Shown here one piece after another: positions 1 through 8,234 of a stretch of 64,000 nt of DNA. A model generated the notes under the pieces. The model saw only the letters and a program-made list of their open reading frames with translations, made no database searches and was not told where the DNA came from. This DNA is from Metarhizobium sp964253915 (GTDB taxonomy: Bacteria > Pseudomonadota > Alphaproteobacteria > Rhizobiales > Rhizobiaceae), in contig NZ_CAXUSG020000005.1 of assembly GCF_964253915.1 (NCBI RefSeq), forward strand, positions 301,351 through 365,350, given 5' to 3'. How positions within the stretch are numbered: the first letter of the stretch is position 1; each line of letters opens with the position of its first letter. The position numbers were made by a program, and so were the translations under genes.

Positions 1-1
1 C

Positions 2-118
2 GATGCCGGATCGGTGGCGGCAACGACTCCGCTCGACGGCGTGCATCTCGATGCGGAAAACACCCGCGCCATCGGCCGCGGGCTGGAGCCGATCGTGCGC
101 GTCATGCTGGGATTGTGA
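2..118 (+). CDS. SGNH/GDSL-type esterase, C-terminal fragment (5' part outside window)
   Basis: The frame is open from the window edge and ends at TGA 116-118. The last 38 residues include DGVHLDAENTRAIG, which fits block V (DxxH) of SGNH hydrolases, where the Asp and His of the catalytic triad lie. The substrate cannot be deduced from the tail alone. In Rhizobiaceae, a GDSL arylesterase-like gene often sits between the pyruvate dehydrogenase genes and lpd, and this position fits that. The stop lies 2 bases before the ATG of the next gene, so the two are probably co-transcribed. Confidence 0.7.
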   Translation, partial: DAGSVAATTPLDGVHLDAENTRAIGRGLEPIVRVMLGL

Positions 119-120
119 TC

Positions 121-696
121 ATGCCCGTTATGCTCCGTCCAGCGGAGCGGCGGGATGCAGCGGAACTGGCGGTGCTGATCGACATCGCCTCGCACAGCTT
201 CGCCACATGGCTCTGGTATGGCGGCGTGCTGCGCGGCGAAAGCGAGACGGCGATGGAACATGGTCGCAGCCGCATGCGCGACGACCAGCAGCAGGGGGGC
301 TGGCGCGACGCGGTGATCGCCGAAATCGGCGGCGACGTTGCCGGCCTAGCGGTCGGTTACCGGCTGGATGAAACGGTTGCGACAGCGCCGTCCGACCATC
401 CGGCGCTGGAGCCGCTGCTGGTCCTGCAGCGCCCGCTTGCCGGGCACTGGTTCGTGGATAGCCTGGCCGTCTACCGCCGCCACCGGCGATACGGCATCGG
501 GCGGGAATTGATGGAAGATCAGATCGCCCGCTCCGGCGGCGGCCCGGTCAGCCTGATTACCGAGAGTTACAATGACGCCGCCCAGGCGCTGTATGGAAGT
601 CTGGGATTTGCAGAGGCGGCGCGCTGCGAGGCGGTGCCGCTATACGACAACAGCAAGAAGCACGAATGGGTCCTGATGACCCGCAACGCGGCTTGA
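121..696 (+). CDS. GNAT-family N-acetyltransferase
   Basis: This 191-residue protein is the length of a single GNAT domain. Acetyl-CoA-dependent acyl transfer is inferred; the acceptor is unknown. The segment HWFVDSLAVYRRHRRYGIG (about residues 109-127) matches GNAT motif A, with an R/Q-x-x-G-x-G/A-type pyrophosphate loop (RRYGIG). It is followed by a helix and by ITESYNDAAQALYGSLGF, the usual motif B with the Asn and Tyr of the C-terminal part. I chose ATG 121; a GTG at 115 would overlap the preceding stop. It ends 18 bases before lpd, so it probably belongs to the same pdh–lpd transcription unit. Confidence 0.8.
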   Translation: MPVMLRPAERRDAAELAVLIDIASHSFATWLWYGGVLRGESETAMEHGRSRMRDDQQQGGWRDAVIAEIGGDVAGLAVGYRLDETVATAPSDHPALEPLLVLQRPLAGHWFVDSLAVYRRHRRYGIGRELMEDQIARSGGGPVSLITESYNDAAQALYGSLGFAEAARCEAVPLYDNSKKHEWVLMTRNAA

Positions 697-714
697 GACG
701 GAGGCAGAAACACC

Positions 715-2160
715 ATGGCTGACAACTACGACGTCATCATCATCGGCTCCGGCCCGGGCGGATACATCGCGGCGATCCGGGCGGCACAGCTCGGCATGAA
801 GGTGGCCGTGGTCGAGCGCGAGCATCTCGCCGGCATCTGCTCCAACTGGGGCTGCATCCCGACCAAGGCGCTCTTGCGCTCAGCAGACGTGCTGCACAGC
901 GCCCAGCACGCCAAGAATTACGGCCTGACGCTGGAAGGCACGATCAAGCCGGACCTCAAGGCCATCGTCGCCCGCTCACGCGGCATCGCCGAGCGCATGA
1001 ACGGCGGCGTCGGCTTCCTGTTCAAGAAGAACAAGGTCGATATCATCTGGGGTGAGGCGAAGATCACCAAGCCGGGCGAAATCGTCGTCGCCAAGACCAC
1101 CAAGCCCATCCAGCAGCCTCAGGCGCCGCTGCCGAAGAATGCCAAGGGCGAGGGCACCTATACTGCCAAGCACATCATCATCGCCACCGGCGCCCGCCCG
1201 CGGGCATTGCCGGGCATGGAGCCGGACGGCAAGCTGATCTGGACCTATTTCGAGGCGATGAAGCCGGAGGAAATGCCGAAGTCGCTGCTGGTCGTCGGCT
1301 CCGGCGCCATCGGCATCGAGTTCGCCTCCTTCTACCGCACCATGGGCGTCGATGTGACCGTCGTCGAGGTGATGAGCCAGGTGATGCCGGTGGAAGATGC
1401 CGAGATTTCGGCGCTGGCCAAGAAGCAGTTCGACAAGCAGGGCATGAAGATCCTGCTGGAAGCCAAGGTCACCAAGGTGGAGAAGGGTGCGAACTCCGTC
1501 ACCGCCACCGTGGAGAAGAAGGACGGCTCGAAGGAGACGATCACCGCAGACCGAATGATCTCCGCCGTCGGCGTTCAGGCCAATGTCGAAAACATCGGCC
1601 TTGAGGCGGTTGGCGTCAAGACGGATCGCGGCTTCATCGCCATCGACGGTTACGGCAAGACCAGCGTGCCGGGCATCTACGCGATCGGCGATGTCGCCGG
1701 CCCGCCGATGCTGGCTCACAAGGCCGAGCACGAAGCAGTGATCTGCATCGAAAAGATCGCCGGCCTGCCGAACGTCCATCCGATGGACAAGGCGAAGATC
1801 CCGGGCTGCACCTACTGCAACCCGCAGGTCGCCTCCGTCGGTCTCACCGAAGCCAAAGCCAAGGCGGAAGGCCGCGACATCCGCGTCGGCCGTTTCCCCT
1901 TCGTCGCCAACGGCAAGGCGATCGCGCTCGGCGAGGACCAGGGTCTGGTCAAGACGATCTTCGACAAGAAGACCGGTGAGTTGCTCGGCGCCCATATGGT
2001 CGGCGCCGAGGTGACCGAACTCATCCAGGGTTTTGTCGTCGCCATGAACCTGGAAACGACGGAAGAGGAACTGATGCACACCATCTTCCCGCATCCGACG
2101 ATTTCCGAGACGATGAAGGAAAGCGTGCTCGACGCTTACGGCCGGGCGCTGAATGCCTGA
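715..2160 (+). CDS. lpdA: Dihydrolipoyl dehydrogenase (E3)
   Basis: This FAD enzyme of 481 residues reoxidises the lipoyl arms of 2-oxoacid dehydrogenase complexes, passing electrons to NAD+. The N-terminus has the FAD dinucleotide fold IIGSGPGGYIAAIRAAQLG. The redox-active disulfide is in GICSNWGCIPTK (about residues 40-51). The NAD fold is VVGSGAIGIEFASF, the second FAD motif is GIYAIGDVAG, and the C-terminal catalytic His-Glu dyad is in HPTISE. There is no N-terminal lipoyl domain. A good ribosome binding site (GGAGG) precedes ATG 715. Its place just before lipA links E3 to lipoate supply; the tail of the pdh cluster probably lies to the left of the window. Confidence 0.95.
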   Translation: MADNYDVIIIGSGPGGYIAAIRAAQLGMKVAVVEREHLAGICSNWGCIPTKALLRSADVLHSAQHAKNYGLTLEGTIKPDLKAIVARSRGIAERMNGGVGFLFKKNKVDIIWGEAKITKPGEIVVAKTTKPIQQPQAPLPKNAKGEGTYTAKHIIIATGARPRALPGMEPDGKLIWTYFEAMKPEEMPKSLLVVGSGAIGIEFASFYRTMGVDVTVVEVMSQVMPVEDAEISALAKKQFDKQGMKILLEAKVTKVEKGANSVTATVEKKDGSKETITADRMISAVGVQANVENIGLEAVGVKTDRGFIAIDGYGKTSVPGIYAIGDVAGPPMLAHKAEHEAVICIEKIAGLPNVHPMDKAKIPGCTYCNPQVASVGLTEAKAKAEGRDIRVGRFPFVANGKAIALGEDQGLVKTIFDKKTGELLGAHMVGAEVTELIQGFVVAMNLETTEEELMHTIFPHPTISETMKESVLDAYGRALNA

Positions 2161-2203
2161 AGAGTGTGCGCGGCGGCTCTGGTAAAGGGAGCGGGAAATC
2201 GCC

Positions 2204-2488
2204 ATGTCAGAGGGGGACGTTACCATACCGTGGGTCGCCATCCTGCTGGCAGGGGTGGTGGTTGCGGTGTTGGCACGGTTGACGATAGGCGGACGCTTCA
2301 TCGGACACCTGTCAAAGACGCTTCCCGGCGCGGCGATGGGGTGTTTGCTGGCGGAATGGCTGGAGATGTCGCTTCTTCAGCTGGTTCCAGGATTTGACTT
2401 TCCCTTCCTGGCGCAGGTGTTGCATGCAGCGATTGGTGCTTATGGCCTGATGCTGATATCGATTGTTGCTCGGAGACGGAGGCTGTAG
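2204..2488 (+). CDS. Small integral membrane protein, unknown function
   Basis: This 94-residue protein is strongly hydrophobic, with about three predicted membrane segments (WVAILLAGVVVAVLA, the GAAMGCLLAEWL region, and AAIGAYGLMLISIVA) and a basic end RRRR. Its Gly-rich helices resemble those of the YeaQ/GlsB family encoded next door, so it may be a diverged relative. A purine-rich ribosome binding site (GGGAGCGGG) lies upstream of ATG 2204. It sits between lpd and lipA, 6 bases before the next small gene, and is probably co-transcribed. I do not recognise a specific function. Confidence 0.65.
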   Translation: MSEGDVTIPWVAILLAGVVVAVLARLTIGGRFIGHLSKTLPGAAMGCLLAEWLEMSLLQLVPGFDFPFLAQVLHAAIGAYGLMLISIVARRRRL

Positions 2489-2494
2489 CGCGGT

Positions 2495-2743
2495 ATGGAT
2501 GGAATAGGTTGGATTGCGACCATCGTCATCGGTGGTCTGGCAGGCTGGCTTGCCGGCAAGCTGATGGGAATACGCTTCGGCATCTTGATGAACATCGTGA
2601 TCGGTGTCGTCGGCGCAATTCTCGCCAACGCCATCTTCGACAGCGCGAACATCCATGTTGCCAGCGGATGGCTGGGTTACTTGGTACAGGGTTTCGTCGG
2701 CTCGTGCATTTTGCTATTCCTTGCCAAGATCGTCAGGCGCTGA
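2495..2743 (+). CDS. GlsB/YeaQ/YmgE-family stress-response membrane protein
   Basis: This 82-residue protein has three hydrophobic segments and begins WIATIVIGGLAGWLAGKLMG, the Gly-rich opening typical of the transglycosylase-associated (GlsB/YeaQ/YmgE) family, whose usual length is 80-85 residues. Members are inner-membrane proteins often induced by stress, but their biochemical activity is not established. A GGAGG lies about 13 bases upstream of ATG 2495, inside the end of the previous gene. The gene follows another small membrane gene and precedes lipA by 35 bases. Confidence 0.8.
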   Translation: MDGIGWIATIVIGGLAGWLAGKLMGIRFGILMNIVIGVVGAILANAIFDSANIHVASGWLGYLVQGFVGSCILLFLAKIVRR

Positions 2744-2778
2744 CGCCCCGCATGGAATGCGGTTGAAAGCAGGTTTTT

Positions 2779-3753
2779 ATGGTTACCATTCTCGACAGGA
2801 CGATACCTTCGGAAGAAAAACGCGTACGGCATCCGGAAAAGGCCCATCGGCCCGACACGGAAGTCATGCGCAAGCCGGACTGGATCCGCGTCAAGGCGCC
2901 GACATCCAAAGGTTATGCGGAAACCCGATCGATCGTGAAGGAGCACAAGCTCGTCACCGTCTGCGAAGAGGCGGGCTGCCCCAATATCGGCGAGTGCTGG
3001 GACAAGAAGCACGCCACCTTCATGATCATGGGCGAGATCTGTACCCGCGCCTGCGCCTTCTGCAATGTCGCCACCGGCAAGCCGAATGCGCTCGACATGG
3101 CCGAACCGGAAAACGTCGCCAAGGCGGTGAAGGAGATGGGGCTGTCCCACGTCGTCATCACTTCCGTCGACCGTGACGACCTGGCCGATGGTGGCGCCGA
3201 ACATTTCGAGAAGGTGATCTGGGCAATCCGAGCCGCTTCGCCGCAAACGACCATCGAAATCCTGACGCCCGACTTCCTGAAGAAGCCAGGCGCGCTGGAG
3301 CGTGTGGTCGCCGCCAAGCCGGACGTCTTCAATCACAACATGGAAACCGTTCCGGGCAACTACCTGACGGTTCGTCCGGGCGCGCGCTATTTCCATTCCG
3401 TCCGCCTGCTGCAGCGGGTGAAGGAACTCGACCCGACGATGTTCACCAAGTCCGGCATCATGGTCGGCCTCGGTGAGGAGCGCAACGAAGTGCTGCAATT
3501 GATGGACGACCTGCGCACCGCGGATGTCGACTTCCTGACCATCGGCCAGTACCTGCAGCCGACCCGCAAGCATCACAAGGTCGAAAGGTTCGTCACCCCC
3601 GACGAGTTCAAGTCCTACGAGACGGTGGCGTACACCAAGGGTTTCCTGATGGTGGCGTCGAGCCCGCTGACCCGCTCCTCGCACCACGCCGGCGACGATT
3701 TCGCCCGGCTGCGGGCAGCGCGCGAAAAGAAGCTTCTCGCTGCCGCGGAATAG
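2779..3753 (+). CDS. lipA: Lipoyl synthase
   Basis: This radical-SAM enzyme of 324 residues inserts two sulfur atoms into octanoyl-lipoyl domains. The auxiliary cluster motif CEEAGCPNIGECW (about residues 61-73) and the radical-SAM motif CTRACAFCNV (CxxxCxxC, about residues 88-97) are both intact. The C-terminal RSSHHAGDDF contains the RSSYxA-type motif (here RSSHHA) whose Ser ligates the auxiliary cluster. Length and N-terminal extension fit alphaproteobacterial LipA. Its neighbour lpd encodes a user of lipoylated complexes. A strong intrinsic terminator follows 25 bases after the stop, ending this transcription unit. Confidence 0.96.
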   Translation: MVTILDRTIPSEEKRVRHPEKAHRPDTEVMRKPDWIRVKAPTSKGYAETRSIVKEHKLVTVCEEAGCPNIGECWDKKHATFMIMGEICTRACAFCNVATGKPNALDMAEPENVAKAVKEMGLSHVVITSVDRDDLADGGAEHFEKVIWAIRAASPQTTIEILTPDFLKKPGALERVVAAKPDVFNHNMETVPGNYLTVRPGARYFHSVRLLQRVKELDPTMFTKSGIMVGLGEERNEVLQLMDDLRTADVDFLTIGQYLQPTRKHHKVERFVTPDEFKSYETVAYTKGFLMVASSPLTRSSHHAGDDFARLRAAREKKLLAAAE

Positions 3754-3777
3754 ACATTCGTTTCGTCTTCCTATAAG

Positions 3778-3807
3778 CCCCGCCGTCCGCCCGACGGCGG
3801 GGTTTTT
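3778..3807 (+). terminator. Rho-independent terminator after lipA
   Basis: A perfect 10-bp stem CCCCGCCGTC / GACGGCGGGG (3778-3787 and 3793-3802) encloses a 5-base loop and is followed by TTTTT. It lies between lipA and the next start at 3829, so the downstream gene needs its own promoter or relies on readthrough. Confidence 0.93.
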
Positions 3808-3828
3808 CATTTCGGGAAGGGAACGGCG

Positions 3829-4395
3829 ATGACGGTTTCGATCACCATCGATGAAGCGGCCGGGAAACTGAAGGTTGCCGAGCGGCTGTTGATCATCGGC
3901 TGTTCCGGCAGCGGCAAAAGCACGCTGTCGCAAAAACTCTCCTCTCGTTTTGACCTGCCCCATGTCTCCATGGACCGGGAAATCTTCTGGTTGCCCGGCT
4001 GGCAAATGCGGCCGCGACCGGAGGCGCGGGCGCGGCTGGAGGCCGTCGTCACACAGCAACGTTGGATCATCGACGGTACCAGCCCCGGCACCTTGGCGTT
4101 GCGGCTGCCGCGCACGGATCTTGTCCTCTGGCTCCGCCCGCCGCGCCGGGTGTCGCTTTACGGCGTCATCTCCCGCTGGCTGCGGTTTTACGGACGCTCG
4201 CGTCCGGATATGGCCGATGGCTGCCCGGAAAAAATCGATCTCGAATTCCTGCGCTACATCTGGAATTTCGAGAAGACGGAAACTCCGGAAATCGAGGAAA
4301 ACCTGGCGAAGTACGGACCGCATGTCCCGGTTCTGGTGTTGAAATCCCGGGCAGCGACCAACTGCCTACTTGCAAGAATTGCAGAGGATCATTAG
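3829..4395 (+). CDS. P-loop NTPase of the adenylate-kinase/FlaR-like (topology modulation) type
   Basis: This 188-residue protein has a Walker A motif GCSGSGKST at about residues 24-32. It is followed by the pattern LPHVSMDREIFWLPGW and by WIIDGT, typical of small kinases annotated as DNA topology modulation protein FlaR or adenylate-kinase-like. The region RPPRRVSLYGVISRWLRFYG has the Arg-rich lid seen in that family. The true substrate is unknown, and the FlaR name rests on weak historical evidence. A GGGAAGGGA ribosome binding site precedes ATG 3829. It ends 9 bases before the RatA/COQ10 gene, so the two may be co-transcribed. Confidence 0.75.
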   Translation: MTVSITIDEAAGKLKVAERLLIIGCSGSGKSTLSQKLSSRFDLPHVSMDREIFWLPGWQMRPRPEARARLEAVVTQQRWIIDGTSPGTLALRLPRTDLVLWLRPPRRVSLYGVISRWLRFYGRSRPDMADGCPEKIDLEFLRYIWNFEKTETPEIEENLAKYGPHVPVLVLKSRAATNCLLARIAEDH

Positions 4396-4404
4396 CTCTC
4401 GGCC

Positions 4405-4863
4405 ATGCCTCAATTCGAAACCACCCGTCCTGTCCTGCATTCCCCCGAGAAGATGTTCGATCTTGTCGCCGACGTCGAGCGGTATCCCGAATTCCTGCCG
4501 CTCTGCGAGGCGCTGGTTGTTCGTTCCCGCAAGGAGCGCGACGGCAAGGTGCTGCTGGTTGCGGACATGACGGTCGGCTACAAGGCGATCCGCGAGACCT
4601 TCACCACCCAGGTGCTGCTGAACAAGGCCGAGCGCATCATCGACGTCAAATATATCGACGGGCCTTTCAAATATCTCGACAATCGCTGGCGCTTCGAAGA
4701 GGCTGCCAAAGGTTGCGACGTGCGTTTCTTCATCGATTACGAATTCAAGAGCCGTATCCTCGGCGCGCTGATGGGCTCGATGTTTGACCGTGCCTTCCGC
4801 ATGTTTGCCGAGGCCTTCGAAAAGCGGGCGGACACGATCTACGGAACGGCAGCGTCCGTCTGA
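4405..4863 (+). CDS. RatA/COQ10-family START-domain protein
   Basis: This 152-residue protein is the length of a single-domain SRPBCC (START-like) fold. The opening PQFETTRPVLHSPEKMFDLV and the segment DVERYPEFLPLCE are diagnostic of the polyketide cyclase/COQ10 family. Proteins of this group bind hydrophobic ligands. The mitochondrial member COQ10 binds ubiquinone, while the E. coli member RatA was described as a ribosome-association toxin. In alphaproteobacteria the quinone role is the more natural inference, but the sequence does not decide it. Its position next to cinA and ispDF, across a convergent junction, is usual in Rhizobiaceae. Confidence 0.88.
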   Translation: MPQFETTRPVLHSPEKMFDLVADVERYPEFLPLCEALVVRSRKERDGKVLLVADMTVGYKAIRETFTTQVLLNKAERIIDVKYIDGPFKYLDNRWRFEEAAKGCDVRFFIDYEFKSRILGALMGSMFDRAFRMFAEAFEKRADTIYGTAASV

Positions 4864-4950
4864 TTTTATTTGGATTTCGTGGCTGCGGCGAATAACATCG
4901 CATCGTTGCACGTCTTCACCGAAGACAGCGCTTTTTGTTGAGAGAGTCTC

Positions 4951-5256
4951 GTGAAATCATTCAGTGTACCGGCGATCATCCTGCTCGCCAGCCTGCCGCT
5001 TGCAGGCTGCGTCGATGGCGAACGTGGATATAGCTACAGCAGTTACGACGGCTATAGCGGCTACAATGTCGATCGTTCCTTCGAACGTGACGACCGATAT
5101 TACGAACGGCGTCGCGAACGGGCCGAGCGGCGCAATTTCGAAGAGCGCCGGCGCGAGCGGGCACGCCTCGATCGGCAGGAAGACATCATCTATGGCGAGG
5201 AGCCGGTGCAGGGCCCCAACGTCATTCGCGTACCGGACAATGACGGCGGTTATTGA
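4951..5256 (+). CDS. Small charged lipoprotein, unknown function
   Basis: The 101-residue product begins at GTG 4951 and has a clear lipoprotein signal: a hydrophobic run ending in the lipobox LAGC, so Cys20 is the predicted lipidated residue. The mature part is a Ser/Tyr/Gly-rich stretch (GYSYSSYDGYSGY) followed by an Arg/Glu-rich stretch likely to form a charged helix. No catalytic motif is visible. A weak AGAGAG ribosome binding site is present. The gene converges on cinA, with a hairpin repeat in the 90-base gap. Confidence 0.7.
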   Translation: MKSFSVPAIILLASLPLAGCVDGERGYSYSSYDGYSGYNVDRSFERDDRYYERRRERAERRNFEERRRERARLDRQEDIIYGEEPVQGPNVIRVPDNDGGY

Positions 5257-5270
5257 CGTCTCGCGCTAAA

Positions 5271-5311
5271 GCAACTCCAGCAAAAATGAGGAGAGGTTTT
5301 GCTGGAATTGC
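5271..5311. repeat. Rhizobial-type extragenic palindrome between convergent genes
   Basis: The arms GCAACTCCAGCAAAA (5271-5285) and TTTTGCTGGAATTGC (5297-5311) pair over 14 of 15 positions around an 11-base loop. The AATTGCGTAGAAACAAA flank resembles the small palindromic repeats scattered between genes in Rhizobium genomes (recognised from memory, not checked). Lying between convergent stops, the hairpin could also act as a bidirectional terminator. Confidence 0.6.
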
Positions 5312-5346
5312 GTAGAAACAAACAGACAGGGCGTGACCGCGCGCCC

Positions 5347-5847
5347 TCACTCTGCCGACAGCGACAGGATCATCTCAAACGCCGTCCTGACTGTTGCCAG
5401 CCGAACGGCGGTGCGGCCGATGTCGCCATACCGCATTTCCCGATGCATAAGCGCTCCGCTTCTCGATTTTGCCGCAAGGTGAACGAGGCCGACCGGCTTG
5501 GCCTCCGATCCGCCTCCCGGCCCGGCAATGCCGGTTACCGCAACGGCAATTCCCGCTCGTGATCGGTAGAGCGCACCGTGAACCATCTGCAGTGCCGTTT
5601 CCTTCGAGACCGCGCCGAACTGCAACAGCGTGTCCTGCCGGACGCCAAGCATCTGCTGCTTGGCTTCGTTGGTGTAGGTGACAAATCCCCTGTCGACGAC
5701 GGCCGACGACCCGGCAATATCCGTCAGTGCCCCGGCAATCAGCCCGCCCGTGCACGATTCTGCCGTAGCGACCATCAAGTGACGTTGCGTGAATCGCCTG
5801 ATGATCTCGGAAGCCTGTGCCTCGATATCCGCCGGGAAAAGGCTCAT
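5347..5847 (-). CDS. CinA C-terminal family nicotinamide-nucleotide amidohydrolase
   Basis: This 166-residue protein corresponds to the stand-alone CinA C-terminal (PncC) domain, which hydrolyses NMN to nicotinate mononucleotide in NAD recycling. Diagnostic segments are VATAESCTGGLIAGALTDIA near residues 20-40, with the catalytic Ser/Cys region, and AVTGIAGPGGGSEAKPVG. The N-terminal MoaB-like domain of full-length CinA is absent, as is usual in alphaproteobacteria. ATG 5847 overlaps the ispDF stop as ATGA, indicating translational coupling. An upstream extension of the frame would lie inside ispDF and looks non-coding. Confidence 0.9.
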   Translation of the reverse strand: MSLFPADIEAQASEIIRRFTQRHLMVATAESCTGGLIAGALTDIAGSSAVVDRGFVTYTNEAKQQMLGVRQDTLLQFGAVSKETALQMVHGALYRSRAGIAVAVTGIAGPGGGSEAKPVGLVHLAAKSRSGALMHREMRYGDIGRTAVRLATVRTAFEMILSLSAE

Positions 5848-7058
5848 TTGGTGGCCTCTCTCCGATAGACAACGGTCGCCGTTGCAATGGCGGCAATGCC
5901 TTCGCGGCGGCCGATGAAGCCGATCTTCTCGTTGGTGGTTGCCTTGACCGAACAACGGTCGAGATCGATACCGAGAATCTCCGCCAGCTTTTCGCGCATC
6001 GCCACGCGATGCGGTCCGACCTTCGGCGCTTCCGCAATCAGAGAGACATCGGCGTTCATGATCGTGCCGCCATGGTCACGCACGATGCCGGCCGCATGCG
6101 CGAGGAAAATGCGCGATGCCGCGCCCTTCCATTGCGGATCCGACGGCGGGAAGTGGTCGCCGATATCACCGGCGCCGCAGGTGGCCAGAAGGGCGTCGGT
6201 CAGGGCATGCAGCGCCACGTCGGCATCCGAATGTCCCTTGAGTTTCTGGTCGTGTGGAATGAAGATGCCGCAGAGCGTCACCCCGTCACCGGCTTCCAGT
6301 TGATGCACGTCATAGCCGTTGCCGGTGCGCACGTCCGGCAGGTGCCGGGCGGATAGTTTTTCGTCGGCCATGGCGATGTCCCGTTTCACGGTGAGTTTGA
6401 TGTTGTCGGGCGATCCTTCGACGAGCGTCACGGGATGCCCGGCCCATTCGGCGATGGCCGCATCGTCGGTGAATGTCGTCAGGCCGGCAGCAGCGGCGTT
6501 CTCATGCGCTTCGAGAATCAGCGGGTAGGCAAAGGATTGCGGCGTCTGGGCGCCATGCAGGCCGGCGCGCGACACGGTCTCGATCACAAATCCTTCCGGC
6601 GAGCCGCGCTTCAGCGTGTCTGCCACCGCCACCGCGGGCAGGACGCTCTCGGCGCCGGCTGCAAATGCGGAAACGACGCGGTCGAGCACGACATGATCGA
6701 CGAACGGGCGTACCGCATCATGGATCATGACATGCGTCACATCCGTGCCTTGAAACGCGCGTAGCCCGTTGAGCACCGATTCCTGCCGCAACGGGCCGCC
6801 ATGCACCACCCGCAGACCTTCCAGACCGTCGACGAATCGCAAGGCGTCCCGAAAGAGGATTTCGTCGTCGGGATGGATGACCACGCACATCCGGACCGGG
6901 GTTGGCCAGCGGGCGAATTGCTCCAAAGTATGAGCGATGACCGGCTTGCCGCCGATGGCCCTGTATTGCTTCGGCCCCTCTTGCGGAGAGCCTGCGCGTT
7001 CGCCGCGTCCGGCAGCAACCACCACCACGCCGATGGACATCATACTCGTGGATTGCAT
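5844..7058 (-). CDS. ispDF: Bifunctional IspD/IspF isoprenoid enzyme
   Basis: This fusion of two MEP-pathway enzymes is typical of alphaproteobacteria. The N-terminal half is 2-C-methyl-D-erythritol 4-phosphate cytidylyltransferase, with VVAAGRGERAG and a following KQY as nucleotide-binding elements. The C-terminal half is MECDP synthase, with GNGYDVHQLE (metal-binding Asp and His), GHSDADVALHALTDALL and KATTNEKIGFIG. I chose ATG 7058, giving 404 residues, the usual size. An upstream ATG at 7097 and internal ATGs at 7043 and 7040 are alternatives; no ribosome binding site is decisive. The gene is divergent from dusB and coupled to cinA. Confidence 0.95.
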   Translation of the reverse strand: MQSTSMMSIGVVVVAAGRGERAGSPQEGPKQYRAIGGKPVIAHTLEQFARWPTPVRMCVVIHPDDEILFRDALRFVDGLEGLRVVHGGPLRQESVLNGLRAFQGTDVTHVMIHDAVRPFVDHVVLDRVVSAFAAGAESVLPAVAVADTLKRGSPEGFVIETVSRAGLHGAQTPQSFAYPLILEAHENAAAAGLTTFTDDAAIAEWAGHPVTLVEGSPDNIKLTVKRDIAMADEKLSARHLPDVRTGNGYDVHQLEAGDGVTLCGIFIPHDQKLKGHSDADVALHALTDALLATCGAGDIGDHFPPSDPQWKGAASRIFLAHAAGIVRDHGGTIMNADVSLIAEAPKVGPHRVAMREKLAEILGIDLDRCSVKATTNEKIGFIGRREGIAAIATATVVYRREATK

Positions 7059-7208
7059 TTGTTCGGCAAATTCCTTTACACGGTCAGTATCGCCCAAGCT
7101 CTACAGGCTCCCCCTGTTCTTTTCCAGCATTTGCCTAAAAAATACCGGTTGCCTCGGTGCCCCCTTGGCAAGCGCGATATTACTGGCTAAAAATAGTGCA
7201 CTGATAAG

Positions 7209-8234
7209 ATGTGCCCGAAAGATGACCATTTGACATCCGCTTTTCTTGCTGCGCCTTTCGAAATCGGGAGTGTCCCGGTGCGCAATCGTGTCATCCTCGC
7301 TCCGATGTCCGGCGTTACCGATCTGCCGTTCCGGCAACTGGCCTGGCGCTACGGCGCGGGCCTGGTCGTCACGGAAATGGTGGCGAGCCGTGAACTGGTC
7401 GGCAACGCCCAGGAATCCTGGGCGCGGCTGAAAGGCGCGGGGCTGAAGCCGCATATGGTGCAGCTCGCCGGCCGCGAAGCCTACTGGATGGGCGAGGCGG
7501 CCCGCATCGCCGCCGACAACGGCGCCGATATCGTCGATATCAACATGGGATGCCCGGCCAAGAAGGTGACCGGCGGTTATTCCGGCTCGGCGCTGATGCG
7601 CGAACCGGATCTGGCCCTGTCGCTGATCGAGGCGACGGTGAAGGCGGTTTCTGTGCCGGTGACGCTGAAGATGCGGCTCGGCTGGGACGAAAACTCCATC
7701 AATGCCCCCGAAATCGCCCGCCGCGCCGAAGCGGCCGGCATCCAGCTGGTGACCATTCACGGTCGGACCCGCATGCAGTTTTACGAGGGTAGGGCGGACT
7801 GGGACGCGATCCGCGCCGTGCGTGAGGCCGTCCGCATTCCGCTGATCGCCAATGGCGACGTCGATACGCCCGAAGACGCGATGGAAATCCTGCGCCGGTC
7901 CGGTGCCGATGCGGTGATGGTCGGCCGGGCCTGCCAGGGGCGCCCGTGGCATGCGGGCTGGCTCGCCGGCCATGCGGCGCCGGCGCGCGGCGAGATTGCC
8001 GCCATCGCTGTCGAGCATTACCGCGCCATGCTGGAATTCTACGGCGAGCATGTTGCCATCAGGCACGCGCGAAAACATCTCGGCTGGTATCTGGAGCGTT
8101 TTGCGCCCGGCCTGCCCGCCGATGCCAAGGTGGCGATCATGACCGGCAAGGAGGCGGAGACCGTCGCGAGGATGCTGCAACAGGCACTGAGCGACACGTC
8201 CTTCGCCGCCGCACCGGAACGGGAGGCAGCATGA
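7209..8234 (+). CDS. dusB: tRNA-dihydrouridine synthase B
   Basis: This FMN enzyme of about 341 residues reduces specific uridines in tRNA using NADPH. The barrel starts VILAPMSGVTDLPFR. The catalytic loop DINMGCPAKKVTGG places the active Cys near residue 115, and LVTIHGRTRMQFYEG plus ANGDVDTPEDA are the usual phosphate- and FMN-binding segments. The start is uncertain: ATG 7209 lacks a strong ribosome binding site, and TTG 7230 after GAAAGATG is possible. The stop overlaps the ATG of ntrB (ATGA). The dusB–ntrBC order is conserved across alpha- and gammaproteobacteria. Confidence 0.94.
   Translation: MCPKDDHLTSAFLAAPFEIGSVPVRNRVILAPMSGVTDLPFRQLAWRYGAGLVVTEMVASRELVGNAQESWARLKGAGLKPHMVQLAGREAYWMGEAARIAADNGADIVDINMGCPAKKVTGGYSGSALMREPDLALSLIEATVKAVSVPVTLKMRLGWDENSINAPEIARRAEAAGIQLVTIHGRTRMQFYEGRADWDAIRAVREAVRIPLIANGDVDTPEDAMEILRRSGADAVMVGRACQGRPWHAGWLAGHAAPARGEIAAIAVEHYRAMLEFYGEHVAIRHARKHLGWYLERFAPGLPADAKVAIMTGKEAETVARMLQQALSDTSFAAAPEREAA

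Noticed and set aside
2274..2290. Sigma-54-like TGGCAC-N5-TTG pattern
   Set aside because: It lies inside a small coding frame, the -12 element does not match, and no regulated gene follows at the right distance.
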